Assembly (NCBI GenBank): GCA_903854305.1
Contig: CAINWC010000121.1
Span: 1 to 15,340, forward strand
Direction of reading: 5' to 3'
Origin: an uncultured Pseudomonadota bacterium
GTDB lineage: Bacteria; Pseudomonadota; Gammaproteobacteria; Burkholderiales; Methylophilaceae
DNA length: 15,340 nucleotides
Shown: positions 8,589-15,250 of the stretch, piece after piece
Position numbering within the stretch: the first letter of the stretch is position 1
How the letters are laid out: every line of letters starts with the position of its first letter
Made by a program: the position numbers and the translations under genes
Notes under the pieces: generated by a model
Seen by the model: the letters and a program-made list of their open reading frames with translations, nothing else
Told to the model about the DNA's origin: nothing
The model's database searches: none

Positions 8589-8617
8589 ATTATACGGTGC
8601 TAATTTATGAATGATAA
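8589..8617 (-). promoter_or_regulatory. feoAB promoter
   Basis: On the minus strand, -35 TTATCA (8612-8617; 4 of 6 to consensus) and a perfect -10 TATAAT (8589-8594) are separated by 17 nt. The predicted start of transcription is within a few bases of the feoA ATG (8583-8585). The -35 hexamer is embedded in the Fur-box-like palindrome. Confidence 0.55.
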
Positions 8618-8632
8618 TTATTCTTAATTATC
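8612..8632. promoter_or_regulatory. Putative Fur box upstream of feoA
   Basis: GATAATTA (8613-8620) and TAATTATC (8625-8632) form a perfect 8-bp inverted repeat with a 4-nt spacer. Read as the 7-1-7 Fur consensus (TGATAAT-n-ATTATCA), positions 8612-8626 match at 12 of 14 scored bases. It overlaps the -35 of the feoA promoter, as expected for repression. Binding is inferred from sequence only. Confidence 0.7.
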
Positions 8633-8694
8633 GCATAAAATTATCGTTACATATGATGGTGCATGATGAATATCATTTGATATTTTTTTAATTG

Positions 8695-8719
8695 AAAAAG
8701 GCCCAGATTAAGGGCCTTT
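8695..8719 (-). terminator. Intrinsic terminator after ppiC
   Basis: AAAGGCCC (8697-8704) and GGGCCTTT (8712-8719) form an 8-bp stem with a 7-nt loop. On the minus strand the stem is followed by a run of five T (8695-8699 as A on plus). It lies about 30 nt past the ppiC stop and separates the yciB-yciI-bolA-ppiC cluster from feoAB. Confidence 0.85.
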
Positions 8720-8748
8720 GCATGAACACTTACAATCAATTTAATTGA

Positions 8749-9537
8749 TTATTTTGTAATATCAACTTTCGCTTTACTGCGTAAGTCAGCCATCATTTTT
8801 TCTAAGTTACGCTGTTGTAGATTTTTTTGTAAACCATCTTTCACTTTGTCGTAAGTAAGTGGTTGTGACGGACGAGTATCCACTAACTTAATCACGTGCC
8901 AGCCAAATTGAGTTTGTACTGGTGTCGGAGAAACTGCGCCTTTTTGCAGGCCAGCAACCGCGTCACTAAATGGTTTTACCATAGCGGCTGGTGAGAACCA
9001 GCCTAAATCGCCGCCTTTATCTTTAGAGCCAGGGTCCATTGATTTATCTTTAGCGATTTTTGCAAAGTCACCGCCTTTGCCAAGTTGTGCAATCACATCT
9101 TTTGCTTCAGCTTCAGTTTTAACTAAAATATGGCGAGCGCTATACTCTTTTTCACCATAAGCTTTTTTATATTGTTCGTAGGCTGATTTAGTATCCGCAT
9201 CAGAAATCGGGTTTTTCTTTACAAAGTCTTGTAAAAATGTACTGGTCAATAGCTCACGGCGTGAAAGTTCTTCGCGCGCAATGTAGTCCGGTTGTTTATC
9301 TAAACCCAGTTTTTGTGCTTCTTGATAAACTAATTCAGAGTCTACTAATTTATTGATAATGGCTTCTTTCACTGGCGCATCAACTTTTTGACCACGTGCG
9401 GTAGCATCTTTAGCAATGTAATCGAATACTGATTGTTTAATTGGTTTGCCGTTTACTGTAGCAACAGTATCCGCTGCGTAGGCCGCAGGCGCTAAAGATA
9501 AAATGGCAACAGCGATTAATGTTTGGGTAAATTTCAT
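8749..9537 (-). CDS. Periplasmic parvulin-type peptidyl-prolyl isomerase (PpiC/PrsA-like)
   Basis: Catalyses cis-trans isomerisation of prolyl bonds, probably in the periplasm as a folding factor for exported proteins. The 262 residues begin with a signal peptide (MKFTQTLIAVAILSLAPAAYA, cleavage after A21). A helical N-terminal SurA/PrsA-like chaperone part spans about 25-125. The rotamase (parvulin) domain spans about 131-222, with SARHILVK (133-140), GGDLGWF (175-181) and FGWHVIKL (211-218). A basic helical tail follows. The start is supported by GAGGA (plus coordinates 9545-9549), 7 nt before the ATG. It is the last gene of the yciB-yciI-bolA-ppiC cluster and is closed by a strong terminator. 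The 59 AT-rich bases before it could hold an extra promoter, but I see no clear one. Confidence 0.93.
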   Translation of the reverse strand: MKFTQTLIAVAILSLAPAAYAADTVATVNGKPIKQSVFDYIAKDATARGQKVDAPVKEAIINKLVDSELVYQEAQKLGLDKQPDYIAREELSRRELLTSTFLQDFVKKNPISDADTKSAYEQYKKAYGEKEYSARHILVKTEAEAKDVIAQLGKGGDFAKIAKDKSMDPGSKDKGGDLGWFSPAAMVKPFSDAVAGLQKGAVSPTPVQTQFGWHVIKLVDTRPSQPLTYDKVKDGLQKNLQQRNLEKMMADLRSKAKVDITK

Positions 9538-9596
9538 GCAAAAATCCTCAAGGTTAATAATAGTTAATTAGTTTAATAAAATGTTTTTGGGGTTAT

Positions 9597-9878
9597 TTAT
9601 AATTCATCAGGAGCCTGAGCATGAATGCTCAACGCATGAATTCGATTAGGAATAAGATCAGTAAGCGCTTGATAAATAAGACGATGGCGTATTATCTGTG
9701 ATTTTTCGCAAAAATGCGAGCTTGTCATTTTAAGTTTAAAATGATCTCCACCGCTATTCCCTTGGTGGCCAGCATGCATGGCACTTTCATCGGTAATTTC
9801 TAACTTGGTTGGTTCCAAGCTTTGTAATCGATTGGTTATTTCTTGAATTAAAGTCACTGGAATTAAAGTCTTTATCAT
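9597..9878 (-). CDS. bolA: BolA family protein
   Basis: Small cytosolic BolA-type protein (93 residues). Family members pair with monothiol glutaredoxin in iron-sulfur cluster handling and can act as regulators of envelope and stress genes. The core is visible: LEITDESAMHAGHQGNSGGDHFKL (26-49), then SHFCEKSQIIRHRLIYQAL (54-72) with the invariant H65, and IHALSIHAQAP (80-90). C57 sits where many relatives have a glutamate in FEGKS; this is noted as a small departure. The start ATG at 9878 is 11 nt after the yciI stop, so the genes are probably co-transcribed; no good Shine-Dalgarno is visible. The first residues contain a short tandem duplication (TLIPV/TLIQE) from a 15-bp DNA repeat. Confidence 0.9.
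   Translation of the reverse strand: MIKTLIPVTLIQEITNRLQSLEPTKLEITDESAMHAGHQGNSGGDHFKLKMTSSHFCEKSQIIRHRLIYQALTDLIPNRIHALSIHAQAPDEL
9845..9870. repeat. Short tandem duplication in the 5' end of bolA
   Basis: GAATTAAAGTC occurs at 9845-9855 and again at 9860-9870, a period of 15 bp. It is in frame and gives the repeated TLI at residues 4-6 and 9-11 of BolA. It looks like a replication-slippage duplication that preserves the frame. Confidence 0.75.
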
Positions 9879-9889
9879 TAAGGCAATCG

Positions 9890-10192
9890 TTAAGTTGGCA
9901 ACGTTTTTCTAAAAGGTTTCACTGTGACATGTTTGTATGCACCAACTATTACAAATGGGTCATTATTTGCCCAAATTTTTGCTTCCTCTAAGCTTGAAAA
10001 TTCGGCCACAATCAGACTGCCGGTAAATCCAGCGGGTCCTGGATCGGTACTGTCGATTGCGGGGAACGGCCCTGCAAGCAATAAGCGACCTGCATCCTGT
10101 AATGCTAGTAGCCTTGCTAAATGTTCTGGTCTATTCGCTATACGCTTTTCTAAGCTATTGGGAACATCTTCCGCCATGATCGCATACCACAT
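9890..10192 (-). CDS. yciI: YciI-like protein
   Basis: A 100-residue ferredoxin-like alpha+beta protein of the YciI family; biochemical role is not established, though related folds include hydrolases and dehalogenase-like enzymes. The recognisable signature runs from [17 protein letters not shown] through [42 protein letters not shown] (77-80) and the C-terminal VKPFRK. H24 in the HLARL motif is conserved with E. coli YciI. The ATG overlaps the yciB stop by one base (TAATG), indicating translational coupling, and bolA follows 11 nt later. The order yciB-yciI-bolA-ppiC recurs in Betaproteobacteria, which suggests a shared envelope or stress-related context without revealing the reaction. Confidence 0.92.
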   Translation of the reverse strand: MWYAIMAEDVPNSLEKRIANRPEHLARLLALQDAGRLLLAGPFPAIDSTDPGPAGFTGSLIVAEFSSLEEAKIWANNDPFVIVGAYKHVTVKPFRKTLPT

Positions 10193-10770
10193 TACTGGGA
10201 GTCTCCCTTGGCATCGGCATTATTGTCATCGCTTTTCACGTCTTCTGGGGTTAGATGTTTGCTAAGTATCAGTGTTTGCAAAATAATGAACACGAACATA
10301 ATGCCTGTGACACCAAATAGCTTGAAGTTGACCCAAGCATCCTGTGTGTAATTAAAGGCTACATAGAGATTTAAAAAACCTAAGGCTAAAAATAGGGTGG
10401 CCCAAGCTAGATTCAGTTTTGACCAAATGTTATCTGGCAAGCTAATTTGTGCTTCCATCATATTACGGATGATATTTTTTTTGAATATCAATTGCCCGCC
10501 TACCAAGCTTGCAGAAAATAGCCAATATAAAACCGTGGGTTTCCATTGTATAAAGGTAGGGTCTTTAAGCAATAAGGTCGCGCCGCCAAATATAGTGATG
10601 ATCACACCGCTAATCAACAGCATTTTATCAATTTTGCCATGGCGGATTTTACTGTAAATGATTTGGGCAACGGTGGCAACCATGGCGACTGCAGTCGCTG
10701 TGTAGATACCAAAAAACTTAAAAGCCACAAAAAACAAAATAACGGGAAACAGATCAAACAAAAACTTCAT
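10192..10770 (-). CDS. yciB: Inner membrane protein YciB (IspZ, septation protein A family)
   Basis: Polytopic inner-membrane protein linked in other bacteria to cell-envelope synthesis and septation. From the ATG at 10770 it has 192 residues and about five membrane helices (roughly 5-20, 22-40, 50-67, 79-95, 118-139, 150-170; the first two may be one hairpin). Hallmarks are [18 protein letters not shown] at the N-terminus, KIRHGKID (41-48) and [13 protein letters not shown] (68-80). The C-terminal tail is short, acidic and cytosolic. A TTG at 10780-10782 would add four residues (MRPN), but the family begins at MKFLFD, so I place the start at 10770. The stop overlaps the yciI start (TAATG). 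It is the first gene of the minus-strand cluster. Confidence 0.93.
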   Translation of the reverse strand: MKFLFDLFPVILFFVAFKFFGIYTATAVAMVATVAQIIYSKIRHGKIDKMLLISGVIITIFGGATLLLKDPTFIQWKPTVLYWLFSASLVGGQLIFKKNIIRNMMEAQISLPDNIWSKLNLAWATLFLALGFLNLYVAFNYTQDAWVNFKLFGVTGIMFVFIILQTLILSKHLTPEDVKSDDNNADAKGDSQ

Positions 10771-10818
10771 ATTAGGTCTCAAATGATGTTGCGTATAAAG
10801 ATGTTAGCTAATACACGC

Positions 10819-10848
10819 ATCATATAGAATAGTGTGCGTTAAAAACAA
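10819..10848 (-). promoter_or_regulatory. Candidate promoter of the yciB-yciI-bolA-ppiC cluster
   Basis: On the minus strand, TTGTTT (10843-10848) and TATGAT (10819-10824) are 18 nt apart in the AT-rich divergent region. The start of transcription would be about 40 nt before the yciB ATG. Support is from hexamer similarity only. Confidence 0.4.
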
Positions 10849-10881
10849 TAAATAACAATGCTTTAGACTAAGGCGCTATTT

Positions 10882-10890
10882 TGCTATGAT
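10882..10890 (+). promoter_or_regulatory. Candidate extended -10 promoter for the PHP gene
   Basis: TG-n-TATGAT (TGCTATGAT, 10882-10890) fits an extended -10 element, which can work without a good -35; the upstream TTTAGA (10862-10867) is poor. The leader to the ATG at 10991 would be about 95 nt. The rest of the 220-bp divergent spacer (10771-10990) is AT-rich with no gene seen. Confidence 0.4.
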
Positions 10891-10990
10891 TGATGTTGTG
10901 TCGCAAGGCGTAATTTCAAGCTGTTTACCATGTTATTTTCTAATTATTATCTAAATTGTTATCTTATTTTTCTAGGGATTATCTAAGTTC

Positions 10991-11899
10991 ATGTCTTTAA
11001 GCATCGATTTGCATGCGCATTCTAATATTTCTGACGGACTGCTAACGCCCATCGCGTTGGTTGAGCATGCGTCAAATCACAATATTAAAGTGTTGGCACT
11101 CACTGACCATGATGATACTAGTGGCTTAGCCATTGCCGAACTTGAGGCTAATCGATTGGGTATGCAGTTGATTAAAGGGGTAGAAATTTCCGTCACGTGG
11201 AAAAAGCGCACACTGCATATTGTTGGCCTGAAGATTGATCCTGAGTACACACCATTAAAATCAGGCTTAGCCGCTATTCGCGCAGGCAGACATGTTCGTG
11301 CTACAGGTATGGCTGCTAGCCTAGATAAAGCGGGCATTATGGGTAGCTTGGAAGGCGCTTACGAATACGCGCAAGAGGGTATTATTAGCCGTACACACTT
11401 TGCACGATTTTTGGTCAATACTGGCGTAGCCAAAGATAATAAAGCGGTATTCAAAAATTATTTAGTTAAAGGCAAGCCGGGTTATTTTGAACATCAATGG
11501 GCAAGCCTAGAAGATGCGGTGGGTTGGATTGTGGGCAGTGGCGGTGTGGCGGTGGTTGCCCATCCCGGACGCTACGATTTAGGCCGCACTAATATGTTAT
11601 TGTTATTAGAAGAATTTAGAGGCCTGGGCGGCACTGCCATTGAAGTGGTCACAGGCAGCCACACGGCAGATCAGTACATAGAGTTTGCCAAATATGCGCA
11701 TCTATTTGGCCTGAAAGCTTCGCAAGGTTCAGATTATCACGGCAAGGGCATCAGCTTTATGGAAATGGGACGTTTGCCGGCGTTGCCAAATCAGTGTGTG
11801 CCAGTTTGGCAGGATTGGCCTGAGGCAGCATTGATTCGTAGCGCTTCGCTTGCAAACCAAGCAGTTACAAACCAATCACCTTGCACAATGTCAGAATAA
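10991..11899 (+). CDS. rnm: PHP-domain phosphoesterase (RNase AM / YciV type)
   Basis: A metal-dependent PHP-family enzyme. Close relatives (E. coli YciV/RNase AM and a Chromobacterium homologue) act on RNA 5' ends and on 3',5'-bisphosphate nucleotides. The 302 residues show the metal-ligand motifs in order: DLHAHS (D6, H8, H10), TDHDD (D39, H40), GVEIS (E65), LHIVGL (H76), RTHFAR (H136), AHPGRY (H191) and GSDYHG (D248, H250). The insertion domain spans roughly 80-165. All expected ligands are present. AGGG at 10973-10976 is the only Shine-Dalgarno-like sequence, 14 nt before the ATG. It precedes yciO by 30 nt, the same pairing as E. coli yciV-yciO, implying co-transcription. Substrate assignment is by family only. 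Confidence 0.92.
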   Translation: MSLSIDLHAHSNISDGLLTPIALVEHASNHNIKVLALTDHDDTSGLAIAELEANRLGMQLIKGVEISVTWKKRTLHIVGLKIDPEYTPLKSGLAAIRAGRHVRATGMAASLDKAGIMGSLEGAYEYAQEGIISRTHFARFLVNTGVAKDNKAVFKNYLVKGKPGYFEHQWASLEDAVGWIVGSGGVAVVAHPGRYDLGRTNMLLLLEEFRGLGGTAIEVVTGSHTADQYIEFAKYAHLFGLKASQGSDYHGKGISFMEMGRLPALPNQCVPVWQDWPEAALIRSASLANQAVTNQSPCTMSE

Positions 11900-11929
11900 G
11901 CCTGTTCACGAGAAAGTTAAACATTAAGC

Positions 11930-12559
11930 ATGTCGCAATATTTTAATATCAATCTAGACAATCCACAGCCGCGCCTGATTGCGCAAACCGCTGATATATT
12001 GCGTAAAGGCGGCGTTATTGCTTATCCAACTGATTCTGGCTATGCGCTCGGCTGCATGTTGGGGCATGGGGATGCGCAAACGCGTATTCGTCAAATTCGG
12101 GGCGTAGATGATAAGCATCTGTTTACCTTAGTCTGTCGTAATTTAAGTGAGCTGGGTAATTATGCAGTAGTTAGCAATAGCCAGTTTCGGCTGCTAAAAG
12201 CTAATACACCTGGCGCTTATACTTTCATTTTAAATGCCACACGTGAGGTGCCGCGCAAACTGCAACATCCAAAGCGTAACACTGTAGGTTTGCGCGTGCC
12301 ACAACATGCCATTGTGCAAGCCATATTAGAGGCCATCGATGCGCCATTGTTAAGTATGACGCTATATATTCCTAGTGAAGATGAGGATAGTGCCCTAAGC
12401 GAGGCTTGGGAGATTCGCGATAAGCTGGAAAATTTGGTAGATTTAGTGATTGATGCCGGCCATTGCGTAGCAGGTGCAACTTCAGTCATCAATTTAACCG
12501 ATGATGCGCCTGTATTGATCCGTGAAGGCTTGGGTGATTTAGCGCCTTTTGGACTTTAA
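11930..12559 (+). CDS. yciO: YciO (Sua5/YrdC/YciO family)
   Basis: A 209-residue protein of the YrdC-fold superfamily that includes the threonylcarbamoyl-AMP synthases TsaC and Sua5. YciO itself is a paralogue whose cellular role is less clear than that of TsaC. Visible motifs: AYPTDSGYALG (31-41), the YciO-type IRQIRGVDDKHLFTLVCRNLSEL (54-75), TPGAYTFIL (93-101), VGLRVPQH (119-126), LSMT (141-144) and GATSVINL (182-189). The KHLFTL segment where TsaC/Sua5 proteins have a KRP-type block marks it as YciO rather than the essential TsaC. Weak purine stretch AGAAAG (11911-11916) precedes the ATG. It follows the PHP gene and is followed after 86 nt by the M50 peptidase. Confidence 0.92.
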   Translation: MSQYFNINLDNPQPRLIAQTADILRKGGVIAYPTDSGYALGCMLGHGDAQTRIRQIRGVDDKHLFTLVCRNLSELGNYAVVSNSQFRLLKANTPGAYTFILNATREVPRKLQHPKRNTVGLRVPQHAIVQAILEAIDAPLLSMTLYIPSEDEDSALSEAWEIRDKLENLVDLVIDAGHCVAGATSVINLTDDAPVLIREGLGDLAPFGL

Positions 12560-12645
12560 CTTTTAAAGTATCTTTACAAGACATATTCAAACGAATAAGG
12601 CTTGCAAACAAACAAATATTTATTTAATTATTTAAAGAGTGCCTC

Positions 12646-13284
12646 ATGGAATTATCCATCATACAAAAAATAGTGATTTATGCCTTGCCTGTAATATTTG
12701 CCATTACCGTGCATGAGGCGGCGCATGGTTATGCAGCCAAATATTTTGGCGATATGACTGCATATAAAGCGGGTCGTATTAGCCTAAACCCTATTCGGCA
12801 TATTGATCTTTTTGGCACCATTATCTTGCCAGCTTTAACGGTAGCACTTGGCGGCATTCTATTTGGGTGGGCAAAGCCTGTACCAGTGGATTTCAGCCGC
12901 TTACGCAATCCTAAAAAAGATATGTTATGGGTGGCTGCAGCAGGCCCAGCCTCTAACTTTGTGATGGCAATTCTTTGGGTGTTCGTGATTAAGTTTTCAA
13001 TGAATGCGCCTGAATATATTGCATATCCATTGGCCATGATGGGTAAGGCTGGTATCAGCATTAATATCGTATTAATGGTGTTGAATCTGCTGCCGTTGCC
13101 GCCATTGGATGGTGGGCGCATTGCCGTGAGCTTATTGCCAATGAAATACGCCATGAAATTTGCGCAATTAGAGCGTTATGGATTTATTATTTTAATTGCA
13201 CTCATGTTTTCAGGCGTACTCAGTAAAGTTTTAGACCCATTAATCAATGTGGTATACGCGCTAATCATTAGCTTGTTTGGCTAA
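12646..13284 (+). CDS. Site-2-protease-like M50 family metallopeptidase
   Basis: A 212-residue polytopic membrane metalloprotease of the minimal S2P type, without PDZ or CBS domains. The zinc site is HEAAH (H23, E24, H27) in the first hydrophobic helix, with the third ligand D155 in NLLPLPPLDGGR (147-158). Between them are the conserved GxxSLNPxxHxDxxG segment (43-57), GWAKPVPVD (74-82) and the AAGPASNF block (98-105). Such proteases cut within the membrane, but no substrate can be named from this sequence. The start is supported by AAAGAG (12634-12639) before the ATG. It lies between yciO and trpS, a common betaproteobacterial order. The trpS promoter appears to begin at its 3' end. Confidence 0.93.
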   Translation: MELSIIQKIVIYALPVIFAITVHEAAHGYAAKYFGDMTAYKAGRISLNPIRHIDLFGTIILPALTVALGGILFGWAKPVPVDFSRLRNPKKDMLWVAAAGPASNFVMAILWVFVIKFSMNAPEYIAYPLAMMGKAGISINIVLMVLNLLPLPPLDGGRIAVSLLPMKYAMKFAQLERYGFIILIALMFSGVLSKVLDPLINVVYALIISLFG

Positions 13285-13290
13285 GCTTTG

Positions 13291-13296
13291 TATAAT
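13291..13296 (+). promoter_or_regulatory. Probable -10 box of trpS
   Basis: A perfect TATAAT lies 44 nt before the trpS ATG, just past the stop of the M50 gene. The hexamer 17 nt upstream (TTAGCT, 13268-13273) is a poor -35 and falls inside the M50 coding region. No trp operator or leader-peptide structure was seen in the short leader. Confidence 0.5.
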
Positions 13297-13340
13297 AACG
13301 ACTAACTCTAACTCAAGTATTAAATTTAAGGTTTTATCAT

Positions 13341-14543
13341 ATGGCAATCGAACGTGTTTTATCGGGTATGCGTCCTACAGGTAATTTGCATTTAGGGCAC
13401 TACAACGGCGTACTTAAAAATTGGATTAAGCTACAGCACGAGCATGAATGCTTGTTCTTTGTGGCAGATTGGCATGCACTTACCACGCACTATGACACAC
13501 CTGAAATCATTGAAGAAAGCGTGTGGGAAATGGTCATCGATTGGCTGGCAGCGGGAGTTGACCCAGCTAACTCGACGATTTTTATTCAATCTCGTGTGCC
13601 AGAACATGCCGAACTACATACATTGTTAAGCATGATTACGCCGCTTAGTTGGTTAGAGCGCGTGCCTACTTACAAAGATCAGCAAGAAAAACTCGCGAGT
13701 AAAGATCTATCAACTTACGGCTTCTTGGGTTACCCATTGTTGCAGAGCGCGGATATTTTGATTTATAAAGCCACGCAAGTGCCGGTTGGCGAAGATCAAA
13801 TACCACACATTGAATTCACCCGTGAAATCGCCCGTCGATTTAACCATATTTACGGTAAAGAAAAAGGCTTTGAGGAAAAAGCTGAAGCCGCGATTAAAAA
13901 ACTTGGTAACAAACGCGGCGCATTGTACGAAGAAATGCGCAATGCTTATCAACAAAGCGGCGATGCAGAGGCACTAGATTCAGCACGTGCGATGATTGAA
14001 GAGCAGCAAGGCATGAGCATGGGTGATAAAGAACGCTTACTTGGTTACCTAGAAGGCGGCGGAAAAATGATTTTGCTAGAGCCAGATTACAAGCTCACCC
14101 CAGCATCAAAAATGCCAGGCTTAGACGGTCAAAAAATGTCCAAATCTTACAACAACACCATTTCAATGCGTGAAGATGTAGATTCAGTGGCTAAAAAAAT
14201 CAAAACCATGCCAACAGACCCTGCACGCGTGCGCCGCACAGATCCAGGTGATCCTGCAAAATGCCCAGTATGGCAATTACACCAAATCTATTCAAACCAA
14301 GCTACGCAAGACTGGGTGCAAGCCGGTTGTAAGAGCGCAGGAATTGGTTGTATCGAATGTAAAGGCCCTGTGATTGAAGGCGTATTAGCTGAACTTAAAC
14401 CGATTCAAGAACGCGCTGCACAATATGCCGAAGACCCGACGTTAGTGAAAAATATCGTGGCAGAAGGCTGTGAAAAGGCGCGTAAGTTGGCACGTGAGAC
14501 GATGCGCGATGTGAGGGATGCGATGGGGTTGAACTATAGTTAG
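13341..14543 (+). CDS. trpS: Tryptophanyl-tRNA synthetase with four-cysteine (Fe-S-type) motif
   Basis: Charges tRNA-Trp with tryptophan; class I synthetase in the cytosol. The ATP signature is HLGHY at 17-21 in GMRPTGNLHLGHYNG, and the KMSKS loop is exactly KMSKS at 265-269. At 400 residues it is about 65 longer than the standard 330-340-residue enzyme. The extra length is mainly a charged helical insertion at about 174-245. Downstream of KMSKS are four cysteines, C308, C330, C337 and C340 (spacing x21, x6, x2). This is nearly the C-x22-C-x6-C-x2-C pattern that binds a [4Fe-4S] cluster in Thermotoga maritima TrpRS. Start supported by AAGG (13328-13331), 9 nt before the ATG. Assignment is secure; the metal centre is inferred. 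Confidence 0.97.
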   Translation: MAIERVLSGMRPTGNLHLGHYNGVLKNWIKLQHEHECLFFVADWHALTTHYDTPEIIEESVWEMVIDWLAAGVDPANSTIFIQSRVPEHAELHTLLSMITPLSWLERVPTYKDQQEKLASKDLSTYGFLGYPLLQSADILIYKATQVPVGEDQIPHIEFTREIARRFNHIYGKEKGFEEKAEAAIKKLGNKRGALYEEMRNAYQQSGDAEALDSARAMIEEQQGMSMGDKERLLGYLEGGGKMILLEPDYKLTPASKMPGLDGQKMSKSYNNTISMREDVDSVAKKIKTMPTDPARVRRTDPGDPAKCPVWQLHQIYSNQATQDWVQAGCKSAGIGCIECKGPVIEGVLAELKPIQERAAQYAEDPTLVKNIVAEGCEKARKLARETMRDVRDAMGLNYS

Positions 14544-14574
14544 AGCATTGCTGCAAACTGGGCGTAAAAAAATG

Positions 14575-14602
14575 CAAGTAGCACAGTTCAATACGCTACT
14601 TG
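14575..14602. other. Hairpin after trpS
   Basis: CAAGTAGC (14575-14582) and GCTACTTG (14595-14602) form a perfect 8-bp stem with a 12-nt loop, 31 nt past the trpS stop. No T run follows, so it is not a standard intrinsic terminator. It may be a 3'-end structure. The rest of 14544-14716 holds no gene I can support; TAAAAT at 14681-14686 is a weak candidate -10 for the next gene. Confidence 0.5.
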
Positions 14603-14704
14603 ACGATGCTGTTGACGTAGGAAAATACGAGATACGCTGTTCGTGGGTTTTTCTAATGATAGTTCTAGAAGCCGATTGAATAAAATGTTGATCTGTAAGT
14701 TCAC

Positions 14705-14710
14705 AAGGGG
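14705..14710 (+). promoter_or_regulatory. Ribosome binding site that decides a TTG start
   Basis: AAGGGG lies 6 nt before the TTG at 14717 and directly abuts the TTG at 14711. Normal spacing selects 14717, giving the lipoprotein start MNKLCRF. Confidence 0.7.
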
Positions 14711-14716
14711 TTGCAA

Positions 14717-15235
14717 TTGAACAAGTTATGTCGATTCATCTTGTTAGGCGTTTTTATGCTTACCCTTAATGCTTGTGCTACCCATGGTCCATTGGGCAAT
14801 GAAGTTATTGACCATGCTTTTGAACTTAACAAAGGCGAGTTTGATGGAACGGCTGGCGTGGAAAGAGTTCAAATTCTCGATTTCCTTTATGGTAATCCTG
14901 ATGGTTATGCTCTCAAAAACCCTGATAACTACCGAGAGCGTGGAGAGTGTGTGCAGGGTTATGGTCATGGAAACCTAGGTATAACCCGCAAAGACCTTAA
15001 GATTTTTTACGTAAAGTGGTTCGATAAGGTGACAGGTCAAGTACATGAAGTCACACTAGATTTACTTAAAAAGTTACCTAAAGACTTTAGTGGAAAGCAC
15101 CGATTTTTTGCCTCTTTTAAACAGGGACAATTGTATGTGTACGTTGTGACCCCAGAACGGCGCCTTGAAAGTGAATTGCCAAATGGGCCAGAAGCATCCG
15201 ACTACCTAAGAACTATTACTATTTATCCTGAGTAA
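14717..15235 (+). CDS. Unrecognised small lipoprotein
   Basis: A 172-residue predicted lipoprotein, translated from a TTG codon with a good Shine-Dalgarno 6 nt upstream. The signal is MNKLCRFILLGVFMLTLNAC with lipobox L-N-A-C and lipidated C20; position 21 is alanine, not aspartate, so outer-membrane sorting is plausible. The mature part has no domain I can name with confidence. It includes VERVQILDFLYGNPDG, FYVKWFDKVTGQVHEVTLDLLKKLP and QLYVYVVTPERR, which suggests a mostly beta-strand fold with a conserved YVKW/VDL block. I have a vague impression of similar lipoproteins beside secretion-system effectors in Beta- and Gammaproteobacteria, but cannot verify it. The next gene starts 15 nt later, so the two are probably co-expressed. 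Confidence 0.8.
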   Translation: MNKLCRFILLGVFMLTLNACATHGPLGNEVIDHAFELNKGEFDGTAGVERVQILDFLYGNPDGYALKNPDNYRERGECVQGYGHGNLGITRKDLKIFYVKWFDKVTGQVHEVTLDLLKKLPKDFSGKHRFFASFKQGQLYVYVVTPERRLESELPNGPEASDYLRTITIYPE

Positions 15236-15250
15236 CAAGGAGCGTTATTA

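Noticed and set aside
8663..8676. Second Fur site (ATGAT-gaat-ATCAT) between the ppiC terminator and feoA
   Set aside because: Only 5-bp arms with a poor match to the 7-1-7 consensus, and too far from the feoA promoter to support.
10780..10782. TTG start for yciB giving four extra residues
   Set aside because: Family N-termini begin at MKFLFDLFP, matching the ATG at 10770.
14575..14602. Intrinsic terminator of trpS
   Set aside because: The stem is good, but no T-rich tract follows it on the plus strand, and none precedes it for the minus strand.
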